Positions 26,117-34,787 of a DNA stretch of 64,000 nucleotides are shown here, in pieces; the stretch's first letter is position 1, and the number at the start of each line of letters is the position of its first letter. The translations under genes and the position numbers were made by a program. Origin of the DNA: Deltaproteobacteria bacterium (GTDB taxonomy: Bacteria > Desulfobacterota > DSM-4660 > Desulfatiglandales > Desulfatiglandaceae); NCBI GenBank assembly GCA_019307815.1, contig JAFDIV010000001.1, forward strand, positions 186,001 to 250,000. The letters are read 5' to 3'. The notes beneath the pieces were generated by a model. It was given only the letters and a program-made list of their open reading frames with translations, made no database searches and had not been told where the DNA came from.

Positions 26117-28351
26117 TTACTTAAGGGGTGATATGACCATTTTCCAGATGGTCTTTTGGGTCTCGGGCTCCTGCACCTGTTTCTCGGCTATGATCAATCT
26201 GTCCAGGTTTTCTTTCAATTTAATGCTGCACCGAGGGCCCTTGACTATTGTGTGGGAAAAGATGGTTCCCTTTACCTTTACCTCTGCCGTGCCCCCGGTT
26301 GATTGGGACCACTCATAGATTTCTTCAATATCTTGAGCCAAGGCCAGTTTCTCTGATTCCAATCGTTCAATTTGTTGTTCCAGGTCGCTGATCTTGGCAT
26401 CCACTTTTCCCTGCTGGTCCATTAGCACATTGGTGCGTGCCTCGGCCGTATTAATTCTTTTACCCAATTCTGCGATTTTGTCTTTGAGGATCGCAGTGCG
26501 GTTCTCATCACCCGCGGATTTTGCAGATTCCATTTCCTTTTGTAGCCGCTTTTGTTCAAGAGGCCCACGGTCCGCAATATAGGCCAGCTCAGTGACCTCT
26601 TTAAGTATATTGTTGGATACGGCCTTAAGTTTCTTAATGGCAGCCTGCCATTTTTTCTGCCTTTTCTCTTTGGACTCCTTCATTCGCTTGAGGTTCTTTA
26701 TCCTTGCCGCGGCCTCCTCGTCGATACCCACCACCAGTCGGCAGGGTTTTGATTTGGCTGAGCCTATCTGGAAGGCCTGGATTCCCTTCTTGGCCGAGAT
26801 GCGGCTGTTGAATACCTTTCCTTCCTGTATCATGAAGGCGCCGTTGGTCATGATGTCCGAGTCAATAACCTCTTTTTCCACCACCACATCCCCCAGCACG
26901 CGTATCCTTGCATCGTGGATGTATCTGGCCTTGAGGCTGCCATCACTTCGTACAGTGGCCCCTATTATTCCCCCTGCAACCACTACGTCGCCTGAAGCGC
27001 TCACATCGGCCCTGAGTATTTCACTGGCCGAAAGCCTCCCTCCTCTTACCCAGAATCCATCTTGGACAGCGCCTTTTATGTCAATGTCTCCGTCAAAGTC
27101 CACATGGCCTGTCTCCAGGCCTACATCTCCGGGTATTTCCAGTCTGGAGAGCACATAAATCTTTCCGTCTGCAGAGAGCATGGGGGCCCCGTCACGGCCC
27201 GCATGTGCCTTGTTACCGTCTTCCGACCTTTCAACGCCTCTGCCCGACTTGAGCTTGGCTTCCTTGGGCCTTGGGGGTGGCACCTCTTTGCCGAACACGT
27301 CCATCCCTGGCTCCCCGGGCACGGCTGGCACCCTCCTGGCCAATAGGGTTCCCTTCTTGACCTGGGGAAGCCTGCCCCTGTCCCTGAAATCGATGACCCC
27401 ACCCTTTCTAACGGTCCCAATCTTAAGGGGATCGGTATCGAAATAGTACTTAATCTCACCGTCCTGGCCTTTGGTAGGTTGGGTACCCACGGCGATTTCC
27501 AAGGGATCAGTGGGTCTGGGTGTCTGTTCAATATATCGGGCGATGTCCTGATCCGGAATCACCCCGTGGCAGATTCCTTCAGAGGCGAGCAATTGCTTTA
27601 CCTTATCCACAGAAACGGAGGAGGCCTCAGAGGATGTGATTTTGAGGAAGGCGGTCATCTTGTCCTCAGATACCGTGATCTGAAGGCCCTCAGGCGGAGC
27701 CTCGGCCTCCTTCCCAAGATCGTAGGGGGCCTCGCCTTTGTCCTCTCCTTCGTCCCTGATACGATTCTGTCGCCGCAGTAAGTCGTCCCTCTGGGCCTCG
27801 GTAATGATTCCTTGTTCCACAAGTATGTCTCCAAGAAGGGTTATTCTCTTTTCTTGGAAGAAGATCTCCTTCTGGGTATTTAGTCCTTCTTCGATAATTT
27901 CTTTACTTGCTAGTCCCTGGTCAATGACCTTCTCCCCGAATTTGCGGTCAAGTGAGCGGATCTGTCTCATTTCTTGGAGGGAGAGCACAAAATCCAACTG
28001 GTCTTGGGTCATAAAGCCCTTCTCAATAAAGATTTCCCCTAGCATGGAGTCCATGCCTTGTTCCTTTTTTTCCCTTTGAAGGTCGAGGGCCTTCTTAAGC
28101 TGATCAGTGGTTATGTAACCTAGTTTTACCGCGAGGTTACCTACTAAAAGGAAGGAGTCCTGCTTAGGGTTCATTTCATTTTGTTTTGTGTGAGGGGTCC
28201 CAGTAGTACTTTTGTCTGTAGGCAGTGGCGCGGTAAACTTGAAACGGCATTTCCCGCAGACCACCATCTTTCCGGCCAGATCCTTGGATGTACGCCAGCT
28301 CATCCCACATGATGGGCAGGTTATGATGTTTTTTTCAATATGCTCGTTCAA
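26117..28351 (-). CDS. FapA (DUF342) family protein with zinc ribbon and MshEN-like repeats
   Basis: A 744-residue multidomain protein. Residues 12-35 form a zinc ribbon (Cys12, Cys15, Cys32, Cys35). Residues about 70-205 hold three helical repeats such as LGYITTDQLKKALDLQREKK, similar to the N-terminal domain of type II/IV secretion ATPases (MshEN), which in MshE binds c-di-GMP. The middle (about 210-560) is the FapA/DUF342 region with its beta-helical core (DVSASGDVVVAGGI). The end is a long coiled coil. The start appears to be a TTG at 28351 with a weak ribosome site. The role is unknown; surface or pilus regulation is only a guess. Confidence 0.8.
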   Translation of the reverse strand: MNEHIEKNIITCPSCGMSWRTSKDLAGKMVVCGKCRFKFTAPLPTDKSTTGTPHTKQNEMNPKQDSFLLVGNLAVKLGYITTDQLKKALDLQREKKEQGMDSMLGEIFIEKGFMTQDQLDFVLSLQEMRQIRSLDRKFGEKVIDQGLASKEIIEEGLNTQKEIFFQEKRITLLGDILVEQGIITEAQRDDLLRRQNRIRDEGEDKGEAPYDLGKEAEAPPEGLQITVSEDKMTAFLKITSSEASSVSVDKVKQLLASEGICHGVIPDQDIARYIEQTPRPTDPLEIAVGTQPTKGQDGEIKYYFDTDPLKIGTVRKGGVIDFRDRGRLPQVKKGTLLARRVPAVPGEPGMDVFGKEVPPPRPKEAKLKSGRGVERSEDGNKAHAGRDGAPMLSADGKIYVLSRLEIPGDVGLETGHVDFDGDIDIKGAVQDGFWVRGGRLSASEILRADVSASGDVVVAGGIIGATVRSDGSLKARYIHDARIRVLGDVVVEKEVIDSDIMTNGAFMIQEGKVFNSRISAKKGIQAFQIGSAKSKPCRLVVGIDEEAAARIKNLKRMKESKEKRQKKWQAAIKKLKAVSNNILKEVTELAYIADRGPLEQKRLQKEMESAKSAGDENRTAILKDKIAELGKRINTAEARTNVLMDQQGKVDAKISDLEQQIERLESEKLALAQDIEEIYEWSQSTGGTAEVKVKGTIFSHTIVKGPRCSIKLKENLDRLIIAEKQVQEPETQKTIWKMVISPLK

Positions 28352-28542
28352 ATGTTAACTCGTGATCAAAATGTCGCATGGTCACCGCATGCCATGTATC
28401 TCCCCCCGGTTTTCCCCAAAATGGACCTTCAAAAATACTATTCGGGCCTTGGCCAAAAAACTTTAGATATCTTCACCAGCTGCAATTATGTGGAAGAGTT
28501 CAAGGGCCAGAAGGTAGAATTCCGGATTTTTCAGGCCTGAAC

Positions 28543-29259
28543 TCAAGGCCGCCGAACACGGAGGTAGCAGTCTGGTTTGAGTCGGGCGAAGATAGTGGCC
28601 CCTGGGCAGGGGGCTACCAGCTTTTCTCTGAATCCGTGGCCAAGCACCTGAAACAACTCCACACAGCATGAGCAGAGATGGGCACTTCGCTCTATGGAAT
28701 ACGGTATAATCCCGTCTGAGCCCTGAACAAAAAATCTGGGATGAATAAAGTTTGCGTGATTGGCCGTATGGGAAAGGTACAAAAAGTCATAGTCATCCAC
28801 ATTTGATCCGAGCCTCCTGGCCCACCTGAGATAGATCCGTTTTTCTATATCTTTTACCGTAAGCCATTCAGGGGGGATTCTTTTCCTGAATTCAGGGTCA
28901 TTGACCATGGCCTCTTTTTCCTTGGATGAGGCCAGACGAGGAGGTACAAAGTCAGATTCCGTGATAGTGGCAGCCTTTTTTTCCTCGTATCCTTCCACTT
29001 CAAAGGAGCTTACGATCAGGTAAAGGCCATTTTTTTCGGATTGTCGATACCAGCCGCCCTGCCTGTAGCAAGTCTCGCCCCAGACCTCCGGTGCCACGCT
29101 GGAGATCCTATTTATGCGATCAAGGGGCGTGCACATGATCCCCTTTGCAGATTTAAGCTTTATCCCTTTCTGAGCAAGCTGATCACGTAGGGCCTTCTCC
29201 TCGGCCTCGTTAACCCAATAAATATGTTTGATATATGGCTCACTTTCCTTTTTGGCCAT
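28543..29259 (-). CDS. Conserved-looking protein of unknown function
   Basis: A 238-residue soluble protein that I do not recognise. It is mainly charged and aromatic, with the stretch WGETCYRQGGWYRQSEKNGL, the mid-protein PPEWLTVKDIEKRIYLRWAR, the HTANHANFIHPRFF segment and a late SAHLCSCCVELFQVLG with three Cys close together, possibly a metal or redox site. No signal peptide or membrane helix is seen. It is divergent from moeA with 127 nt between the starts, and 190 nt upstream of the FapA-like gene. A GGATGAG site lies before the ATG. The reading frame has normal codon use for the window, so it is likely a real gene. Confidence 0.75.
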   Translation of the reverse strand: MAKKESEPYIKHIYWVNEAEEKALRDQLAQKGIKLKSAKGIMCTPLDRINRISSVAPEVWGETCYRQGGWYRQSEKNGLYLIVSSFEVEGYEEKKAATITESDFVPPRLASSKEKEAMVNDPEFRKRIPPEWLTVKDIEKRIYLRWARRLGSNVDDYDFLYLSHTANHANFIHPRFFVQGSDGIIPYSIERSAHLCSCCVELFQVLGHGFREKLVAPCPGATIFARLKPDCYLRVRRP

Positions 29260-29386
29260 AGCTCATCCGCACTTTCCTCTGACTTCTGGCTTCCATGGCA
29301 ACAGCTCAACGCTCGTTTGATATTTTCATTGATTAGTTATATCATATATGACATATTCCTAGCCGTTTGAAAAGGACTGATTAGTG

Positions 29387-30652
29387 ATGGAGCGCTTTTT
29401 TAAGGTCAAGACTACCGAAGAGGTATTGGAAATCATAAGGGGCTTCAATCCCCTTGATTCGGAAACTGTTTCCCTTGAAGATGCCAGCGCCCGTGTGCTC
29501 AGCAGGGATGTGCTTTCCCCTGAAGACCTCCCCCCTTTTTACCGCGCTTCCATGGATGGCTATGCAGTGAGGGCAAAGGATACGTTTGGGGCCACTGAGA
29601 GTCTTCCAGCCTTTCTTCAGGTGTGCGGAGAGGTTCTCATGGGTGAGCGCCCCCGGGTCTCGGTGGGCAAAGGTCAGGCCGTTAAGATTTCCACCGGAGG
29701 GATGCTTCCTGAGGGAGCTGATGCGGTGGTAATGATAGAGTATTGCCATACCTTGGACGAAGATACCATTGAGGTGAGCAAGTCCGTATCTCCCCTTGAA
29801 AATGTCATTTCACCTGGAGATGACGTCAGATCCGGCCAACCGGTCTTAAGGCGGGGCCGCCACCTCAGGCCCCAAGACATTGGTCTTTTGGCCGGCCTTG
29901 GAATCTCTCGTGTGGAGGTTACCCGGAGACCCAAGATTGCTATTATCTCCACTGGCGATGAGGTTGTGGATATCCATACGCGGCCATTGCCTGGACAGGT
30001 GAGGGATGTGAATCGGTATTCCCTTTCCGCCTTTTGCCAGGCCCTTGGCGCAGTTCCCTTTGCTATGGGGCGGTGCAAAGATGAGTTCGAGGCCCTCAAA
30101 GAAAAGATAGGCCAGGGACTGGAGGTTGCAGACAGCGTGTGGATTTCCGGGGGAAGCTCAGTGGGAACCAGGGATTTGACCCTCAAGGTTTTTCAGGCCC
30201 TGGGCGAGTTTGAACTTTTGGTCCATGGTATCTCCATTAGCCCGGGAAAGCCCACGATCATTGGAAGGGTGAGAGGTAAACCGGTCATCGGGCTTCCCGG
30301 GCACATCAGCTCAGCACTTGTGGTGGCAGAAGTATTTCTTGCTCCGTTTCTAGCCCGCCTTTCAGGGCTGGAGCAGGATCAAGAACCATTCGGGGGTAGG
30401 GTGACTGCAGAAATGAGCCGAAACGTGGAATCGGCCAGCGGAAGAGACGACTATCTAAGGGTAAGACTTGTTCGCCAAGGGGATCGGCTGAAGGCCGAGC
30501 CCATTTTCGGCAAATCGGGCCTCATCTCGCCTTTGGTGGAAGGCCATGGTCTTGTGAGAATCCATCGAAACAAGGAAGGGCTTTACGAGGGGGAGCAGGT
30601 GGAGGTAAGGTTGTTTGAGTGGATGCCGTTTTTTATGGATAGTGCCTCATGA
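29387..30652 (+). CDS. moeA: Molybdopterin molybdenumtransferase MoeA
   Basis: Inserts molybdenum into adenylylated molybdopterin. The 421-residue protein shows the MoeA signatures: PPFYRASMDGYAVRA, ISTGGMLPEGADAVVMIE, AIISTGDEVVD, WISGGSSVGTRDLT and the final SISPGKPTIIG / IGLPGHISSAL. ATG 29387 and GTG 29384 are both possible starts for the AAAGGA site. It overlaps the next gene, a second MoeA fused to another domain, by 4 nt. Two MoeA paralogues in one operon occur in organisms that may separate molybdenum and tungsten handling; that reading is an inference here. Confidence 0.93.
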   Translation: MERFFKVKTTEEVLEIIRGFNPLDSETVSLEDASARVLSRDVLSPEDLPPFYRASMDGYAVRAKDTFGATESLPAFLQVCGEVLMGERPRVSVGKGQAVKISTGGMLPEGADAVVMIEYCHTLDEDTIEVSKSVSPLENVISPGDDVRSGQPVLRRGRHLRPQDIGLLAGLGISRVEVTRRPKIAIISTGDEVVDIHTRPLPGQVRDVNRYSLSAFCQALGAVPFAMGRCKDEFEALKEKIGQGLEVADSVWISGGSSVGTRDLTLKVFQALGEFELLVHGISISPGKPTIIGRVRGKPVIGLPGHISSALVVAEVFLAPFLARLSGLEQDQEPFGGRVTAEMSRNVESASGRDDYLRVRLVRQGDRLKAEPIFGKSGLISPLVEGHGLVRIHRNKEGLYEGEQVEVRLFEWMPFFMDSAS

Positions 30653-32583
30653 AGAGACGAAACGTATACCTGGCAATGAAGAGCTTGGCCGAGGCCAAAG
30701 AGATCTTTTTTTCACGGCTCGGTCAGATGAGGACAGAACCAGAGACCATTGACACAGAACAGGCCCTTGGCAGGGTTACGGCAGGGCCTGTGTTTGCTAG
30801 GCTTTCTTCTCCTTCCTATCATTCGGCTGCTATGGATGGCATTGCTGTTAGAGCTCAACAGACCTATGGTACCTCTGAGCGAAAACCACGGGTCTTAAGA
30901 ATAGGCAAGGACGCCCTCTGGGTAAATACCGGCCAACCCCTGCCAGAAGGCTTTGATGCAGTTATTATGGTGGAAAAGGTGCACATGCTGGAAGAAGATC
31001 GCGTGGAAATCAGATCACCTGCCTATCCATGGCAGCATGTGAGAAAGGTGGGTGAGGACATTATTGCCACCCAATTGCTCCTGCCCCAGAACCACCGTAT
31101 AAGACCTGTGGATATAGGGGCATTGATCAGTGGCGGTGTATTTTCATTGAAGGTATGGCAGAGACCTATAGTTGCAATCATTCCCACCGGTTCTGAGCTT
31201 GTTCCCTATAAGGTATTTCAGGACAAAGGAGTCCTGAAATCAGGCCAGATCCTGGAATATAATTCCAGCGTACTTTCTGCCATGATCCGGGGGCAAGGGG
31301 GTGTGCCCAGGGTATATGGGGTAATCCGGGATGATAGAGATTCTATCCAAGATGCCATTTACAGGGCCGTGGCCTCGGATGCTCATGTGGTGATTATTAA
31401 TGCAGGGTCTTCAGCTGGTAGCAGGGACTTCACAGCAGAGGCCATTGAGAAGCTGGGAGAAGTCTTGGTCCATGGCGTTGCCATGATGCCTGGAAAGCCA
31501 ACAATCCTGGGGGTCATTGAGGGCAAACCCGTGATCGGAAATCCTGGCTATGCTGTGTCCTCTGTTCTTTCCTTTGAGCAATTTGTGGCGCCTCTACTTT
31601 ATAGATTGCAAGGCATCGAACCGCCTGAGCCAAAGCTGATACGGGTACGCCTCACCAGGGATGTGCCTTCTAAACTGGGCATTGAGGAATTTCTAAGGGT
31701 CAATATAGGCAAAGTGGGAGAGAAATACGTAGCCACCCCCCTTCCCCGTGCAGCCGGTTCCATCACTACCCTGACACGTGCAGAGGGGATTCTCAGGATT
31801 CCGGAATTGTCCGAAGGCATAACCCAGTCAGAGGAGGTGGAGGCAGAGCTTCTTGTGGATGAGAGGGAGCTTTTGAACACGGTGGTCTTTATTGGAAGCC
31901 ATGATATGACCATTGATGTACTTTCAGACGAAATACGAAAGGAAGGAAAAGGGATTCGAATCTCTTCATCCAATGTGGGAAGCCTTGGGGGGTTGATCGC
32001 CTTGAAAAAAGGCACGTGCCATTTTTCCGGTTCACATCTCCTTGATACGGAGACAGGGGAGTATAATTTGTCTTACATTCGTAGGTATCTAAGGGGGGTT
32101 CCGGTGGCGGTGTTCCATTTGGTGAAAAGAGAGCAGGGCCTTATGGTGGCTAAGGGAAACCCAAAGCATATTAAAGGCATTGAGGATCTAGTCCGAGAGG
32201 ATATCCTTTTTGTAAACCGTCAATCAGGATCAGGAACAAGGGTGCTTCTGGATTTCAAACTGGAACAGGCAGGCATTGATCCCAAAAGAATCCGAGGCTA
32301 TGACCACGAAGAATTCACTCATATGGCCGTGGCGGTTGATGTGGTCAGTGGGGCTGCTGACTGTGGGATGGGAATCTATGCAGCTGCAAAGGCCCTGGAA
32401 CTGGATTTTATTCCCATAGAATCAGAACAGTATGATCTCATCGTTCCATTGGACCTGGTGGATGAGGCCAATATCCAGGTGATATTGGAAACCATCCGGT
32501 CTGAGCCCTTTCGGGAAAGGGTGACCACCCTTGGGGGGTATGATGCATCCAGGAGTGGCGAGCTTTTTGCAGAGATAAGCTAA
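30649..32583 (+). CDS. MoeA fused to a C-terminal periplasmic-binding-protein-like domain
   Basis: Residues 1-410 are a second MoeA (SYHSAAMDGIAVRAQ, VNTGQPLPEGFDAVIMVE, AIIPTGSELVPY, INAGSSAGSRDFT, MMPGKPTILG). Residues about 420-640 are a binding-protein-like domain (IGSHDMTIDVLSDEIRKE, NRQSGSGTRVLLDFKLEQAG, VVSGAADCGMGIYAAAKALE), of the type found in molybdate-related regulators and PBP_like proteins. Such fusions are known in bacteria and archaea; the added domain may bind molybdate, tungstate or a precursor, but that is unproven. The ATG overlaps the stop of the first moeA (ATGA). The next gene is a ModE-like regulator. Confidence 0.9.
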   Translation: MKRRNVYLAMKSLAEAKEIFFSRLGQMRTEPETIDTEQALGRVTAGPVFARLSSPSYHSAAMDGIAVRAQQTYGTSERKPRVLRIGKDALWVNTGQPLPEGFDAVIMVEKVHMLEEDRVEIRSPAYPWQHVRKVGEDIIATQLLLPQNHRIRPVDIGALISGGVFSLKVWQRPIVAIIPTGSELVPYKVFQDKGVLKSGQILEYNSSVLSAMIRGQGGVPRVYGVIRDDRDSIQDAIYRAVASDAHVVIINAGSSAGSRDFTAEAIEKLGEVLVHGVAMMPGKPTILGVIEGKPVIGNPGYAVSSVLSFEQFVAPLLYRLQGIEPPEPKLIRVRLTRDVPSKLGIEEFLRVNIGKVGEKYVATPLPRAAGSITTLTRAEGILRIPELSEGITQSEEVEAELLVDERELLNTVVFIGSHDMTIDVLSDEIRKEGKGIRISSSNVGSLGGLIALKKGTCHFSGSHLLDTETGEYNLSYIRRYLRGVPVAVFHLVKREQGLMVAKGNPKHIKGIEDLVREDILFVNRQSGSGTRVLLDFKLEQAGIDPKRIRGYDHEEFTHMAVAVDVVSGAADCGMGIYAAAKALELDFIPIESEQYDLIVPLDLVDEANIQVILETIRSEPFRERVTTLGGYDASRSGELFAEIS

Positions 32584-32608
32584 GGTATCTTGAGGAAAGG
32601 AACAAAAA

Positions 32609-32947
32609 ATGGTTTCCTTCAAGTTGAAATCCAGGCAATGGATCGTGGACGAACACGATAATATCATTATCGGCGAAGGAAGATGTCAAATACTGGAGAA
32701 CATAGAGAAAACCGGCTCTATCAATAAAACGGCCAAGTTGATGAAGATGTCTTACAAAGGGGTGTGGGGTAAGATCAAGGCCACAGAAGAGCATTTGAGA
32801 GCAAAAGTTGTGACCACAGATCGAAAGAATGGGACACATTTGACTGAAGCGGGAAAAGAGCTGTTAAGAAAATATCAGGCCATGAAAGAGATATGCCTTA
32901 AAGAGGAAGACAAGATTTTTCGACGTATCTTTGGCGAGCAGCCATGA
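32609..32947 (+). CDS. ModE-like winged-helix regulator without Mop domains
   Basis: A 112-residue protein matching the N-terminal DNA-binding domain of ModE: GEGRCQILENIEKTGSINKTAKLMKMSYKGVWGKIKATEE is the LysR-like winged helix. Full ModE has two molybdate-binding Mop domains after this; here they are missing, so any metal sensing would have to come from another protein, perhaps the binding-protein-like domain of the gene before it. An AGGAAAGGA site precedes the ATG. The order moeA - moeA/PBP - modE-like - mobB suggests one Mo-cofactor operon. Confidence 0.85.
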   Translation: MVSFKLKSRQWIVDEHDNIIIGEGRCQILENIEKTGSINKTAKLMKMSYKGVWGKIKATEEHLRAKVVTTDRKNGTHLTEAGKELLRKYQAMKEICLKEEDKIFRRIFGEQP

Positions 32948-33007
32948 ACCTCCTAAGCAGGATATCCTAGGGTTGAATTCAGCATCTGTTGAAAGGAGAA
33001 AGCCTTC

Positions 33008-33547
33008 ATGCACATGCACAGAGATGGCGCTGAACCGCAGATTGTTTCTATTGTGGGGAGTTCAGGTGCGGGAAAGACCACTTTGCTGGAAAGGCTCATA
33101 CCGGAGCTGAACAAAAGAGGACTAAGGGTAGGTACCGTAAAGCATGATGTCCATGGCTTTGAAATGGATAAACCGGGCAAAGACAGTTACAGACACAAGC
33201 ATGCCGGAGCCGCAATGACCATCCTTTCCTCACCTGTTGGGATAGGGCTGGTTATGGATACTGACCATGACTTTGCCCTGAACGAACTCCTCCCATTTTT
33301 TTCTGGGGTGGACATCATCCTTACAGAAGGATATAAACGTGAGAATTATCCAAAAATTGAGGTCTTCCGCAAAGAGGTACACCCTGAGCCCCTTTGCGCA
33401 GGAGACAAAAATTTGATTGCCTTGGTTAGCGACACTCCTTTGGATTTGCCTATACCGAGGTTCTTGCCAAAAGATATTAAAGGGCTGGCGGATTTTTTGA
33501 TCCAGCAATTTTTTCATACACAAGGCCGCATCCAAGGTTATTATTAA
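33008..33547 (+). CDS. mobB: Molybdopterin-guanine dinucleotide biosynthesis protein MobB
   Basis: A 179-residue P-loop protein that assists MGD cofactor formation. The Walker A is VGSSGAGKTTLLERL (Gly17 onward), followed by the MobB-specific VGTVKHDVHGFEMDKPGKDS and RHKHAGA, and the ILTEGYKRENYPKIEVFRKE Walker B-like region. The ATG at 33008 (or 33014) follows AAAGGAGA. It lies 60 nt after the ModE-like gene. MobA, its usual partner, is not in the window. Confidence 0.92.
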   Translation: MHMHRDGAEPQIVSIVGSSGAGKTTLLERLIPELNKRGLRVGTVKHDVHGFEMDKPGKDSYRHKHAGAAMTILSSPVGIGLVMDTDHDFALNELLPFFSGVDIILTEGYKRENYPKIEVFRKEVHPEPLCAGDKNLIALVSDTPLDLPIPRFLPKDIKGLADFLIQQFFHTQGRIQGYY

Positions 33548-33563
33548 ATGGAAAGGAAGAACT

Positions 33564-34346
33564 ATGCATATACCTCCCATTGATCAAGTCTTCATCGGCT
33601 ATTCTATGGAAAGGGCATTCGGGCACGATATTATTCAGATGGTTATCCATGCTGGTTTGATGGTCAAGTGTGTGCTTCTTGTTTTACTGATCTTTTCCAT
33701 TACCTCTTGGGCCATCATTTTAATGAAGATTCGACTGTTAAAGAAGGCAAGGGAAGAAACAGAGGAGTTTTTGGAACTTTTTTGGGAAACCCTTGATATG
33801 AAAGAAATTTACAGGGCCTCGGAAGAATTGCATTACAGCCCTGTGGCACGCCTGTTTAGGGCAGGATATGCGGAGTTTGGGAAGATACGGAGAATTCAAT
33901 CTTCCCCGACCGGTTCGGAGCCATCCCTAGGCATAAAGGACGACACGACCCAGCGCACTCGAGTTATTATGGATAATTTGGAGCGATCCCTTCGCAAGGC
34001 AATGGTTGACCAGGTCAGCCGGTTGGAGAGTGCCTTGAACTTTCTGGCAACTACGGGCAACACCGCCCCATTTATAGGCCTTTTTGGAACGGTGTGGGGT
34101 ATCATGCAGTCTTTCAGAGGAATTGGTTTGAGGGGATCGGCTAGCCTGGCGGTGGTGGCACCAGGGATTTCCGAGGCACTGATCGCCACGGCGGCAGGGC
34201 TGGCAGCGGCCATACCTGCTGTGGTGGCATTTAACTATTTCAACAACAGGGTGTCTGATTTGAGTGCGGAAATGGAGATCTTTTCCTCTGATTTTCTGAG
34301 CCTTATGGAACGGCGTCTATTCAGGGGACAGGTGGCGGCAAAATGA
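33564..34346 (+). CDS. tolQ: Tol-Pal system proton-channel protein TolQ
   Basis: Inner-membrane motor subunit of the Tol-Pal system, 260 residues, with three membrane helices (about 30-50, 165-185 and 205-225). The family motif LNFLATTGNTAPFIGLFGTVWGIM and APGISEALIATAAGLAAAIPA are clear. A charged cytoplasmic loop lies between helices 1 and 2. It starts 16 nt after mobB with an AAGGAAG site and overlaps tolR by 4 nt (ATGA). The tolQ-tolR-tolA-tolB-pal-cpoB order that follows leaves no doubt about its role rather than ExbB. Confidence 0.94.
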   Translation: MHIPPIDQVFIGYSMERAFGHDIIQMVIHAGLMVKCVLLVLLIFSITSWAIILMKIRLLKKAREETEEFLELFWETLDMKEIYRASEELHYSPVARLFRAGYAEFGKIRRIQSSPTGSEPSLGIKDDTTQRTRVIMDNLERSLRKAMVDQVSRLESALNFLATTGNTAPFIGLFGTVWGIMQSFRGIGLRGSASLAVVAPGISEALIATAAGLAAAIPAVVAFNYFNNRVSDLSAEMEIFSSDFLSLMERRLFRGQVAAK

Positions 34347-34747
34347 TTAGCCAGCGCAACGGAAAGAAATATATGTCTGACATCAATGTCACACCCCTTG
34401 TGGATGTGATGCTGGTGCTGCTTATTATTTTTATGGTGACTGCACCCATGATGATGCAGGGGGTAAAGGTAAATCTCCCCAAAACCACCTCTAGGAATAT
34501 CAAGACCTCCCAGGAGCCCCTAATTCTGACCATTAGCCGCAACAAAGAGATCTTCATTGAAAACCACAAGTTGACCCTGAAAAATCTGGAAACGAAGATT
34601 GCCAAGATATTTGAGAACCGAAGGGATAAAGAGATCTTACTCAGGGCGGATAAGGATGTGCCCTACGGCTTTGTAATTAAGGTAATGGCAAGGGTGAAGA
34701 AAGCAGGGATTAATAAATTGGGAATGGTGACCGAACCGCTGGAATAG
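34343..34747 (+). CDS. tolR: Tol-Pal system protein TolR
   Basis: A 134-residue single-pass ExbD/TolR protein. The membrane helix INVTPLVDVMLVLLIIFMVT carries the conserved channel Asp (near residue 21), followed by APMMMQGVKVNLPK and a periplasmic dimer domain ending VKKAGINKLGMVTEP. It overlaps tolQ at its start and precedes tolA by about 40 nt. Confidence 0.94.
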   Translation: MISQRNGKKYMSDINVTPLVDVMLVLLIIFMVTAPMMMQGVKVNLPKTTSRNIKTSQEPLILTISRNKEIFIENHKLTLKNLETKIAKIFENRRDKEILLRADKDVPYGFVIKVMARVKKAGINKLGMVTEPLE

Positions 34748-34787
34748 GTTTGGCCTCTTATTGGGGTAAGGGCAAGGGTCATTCATA

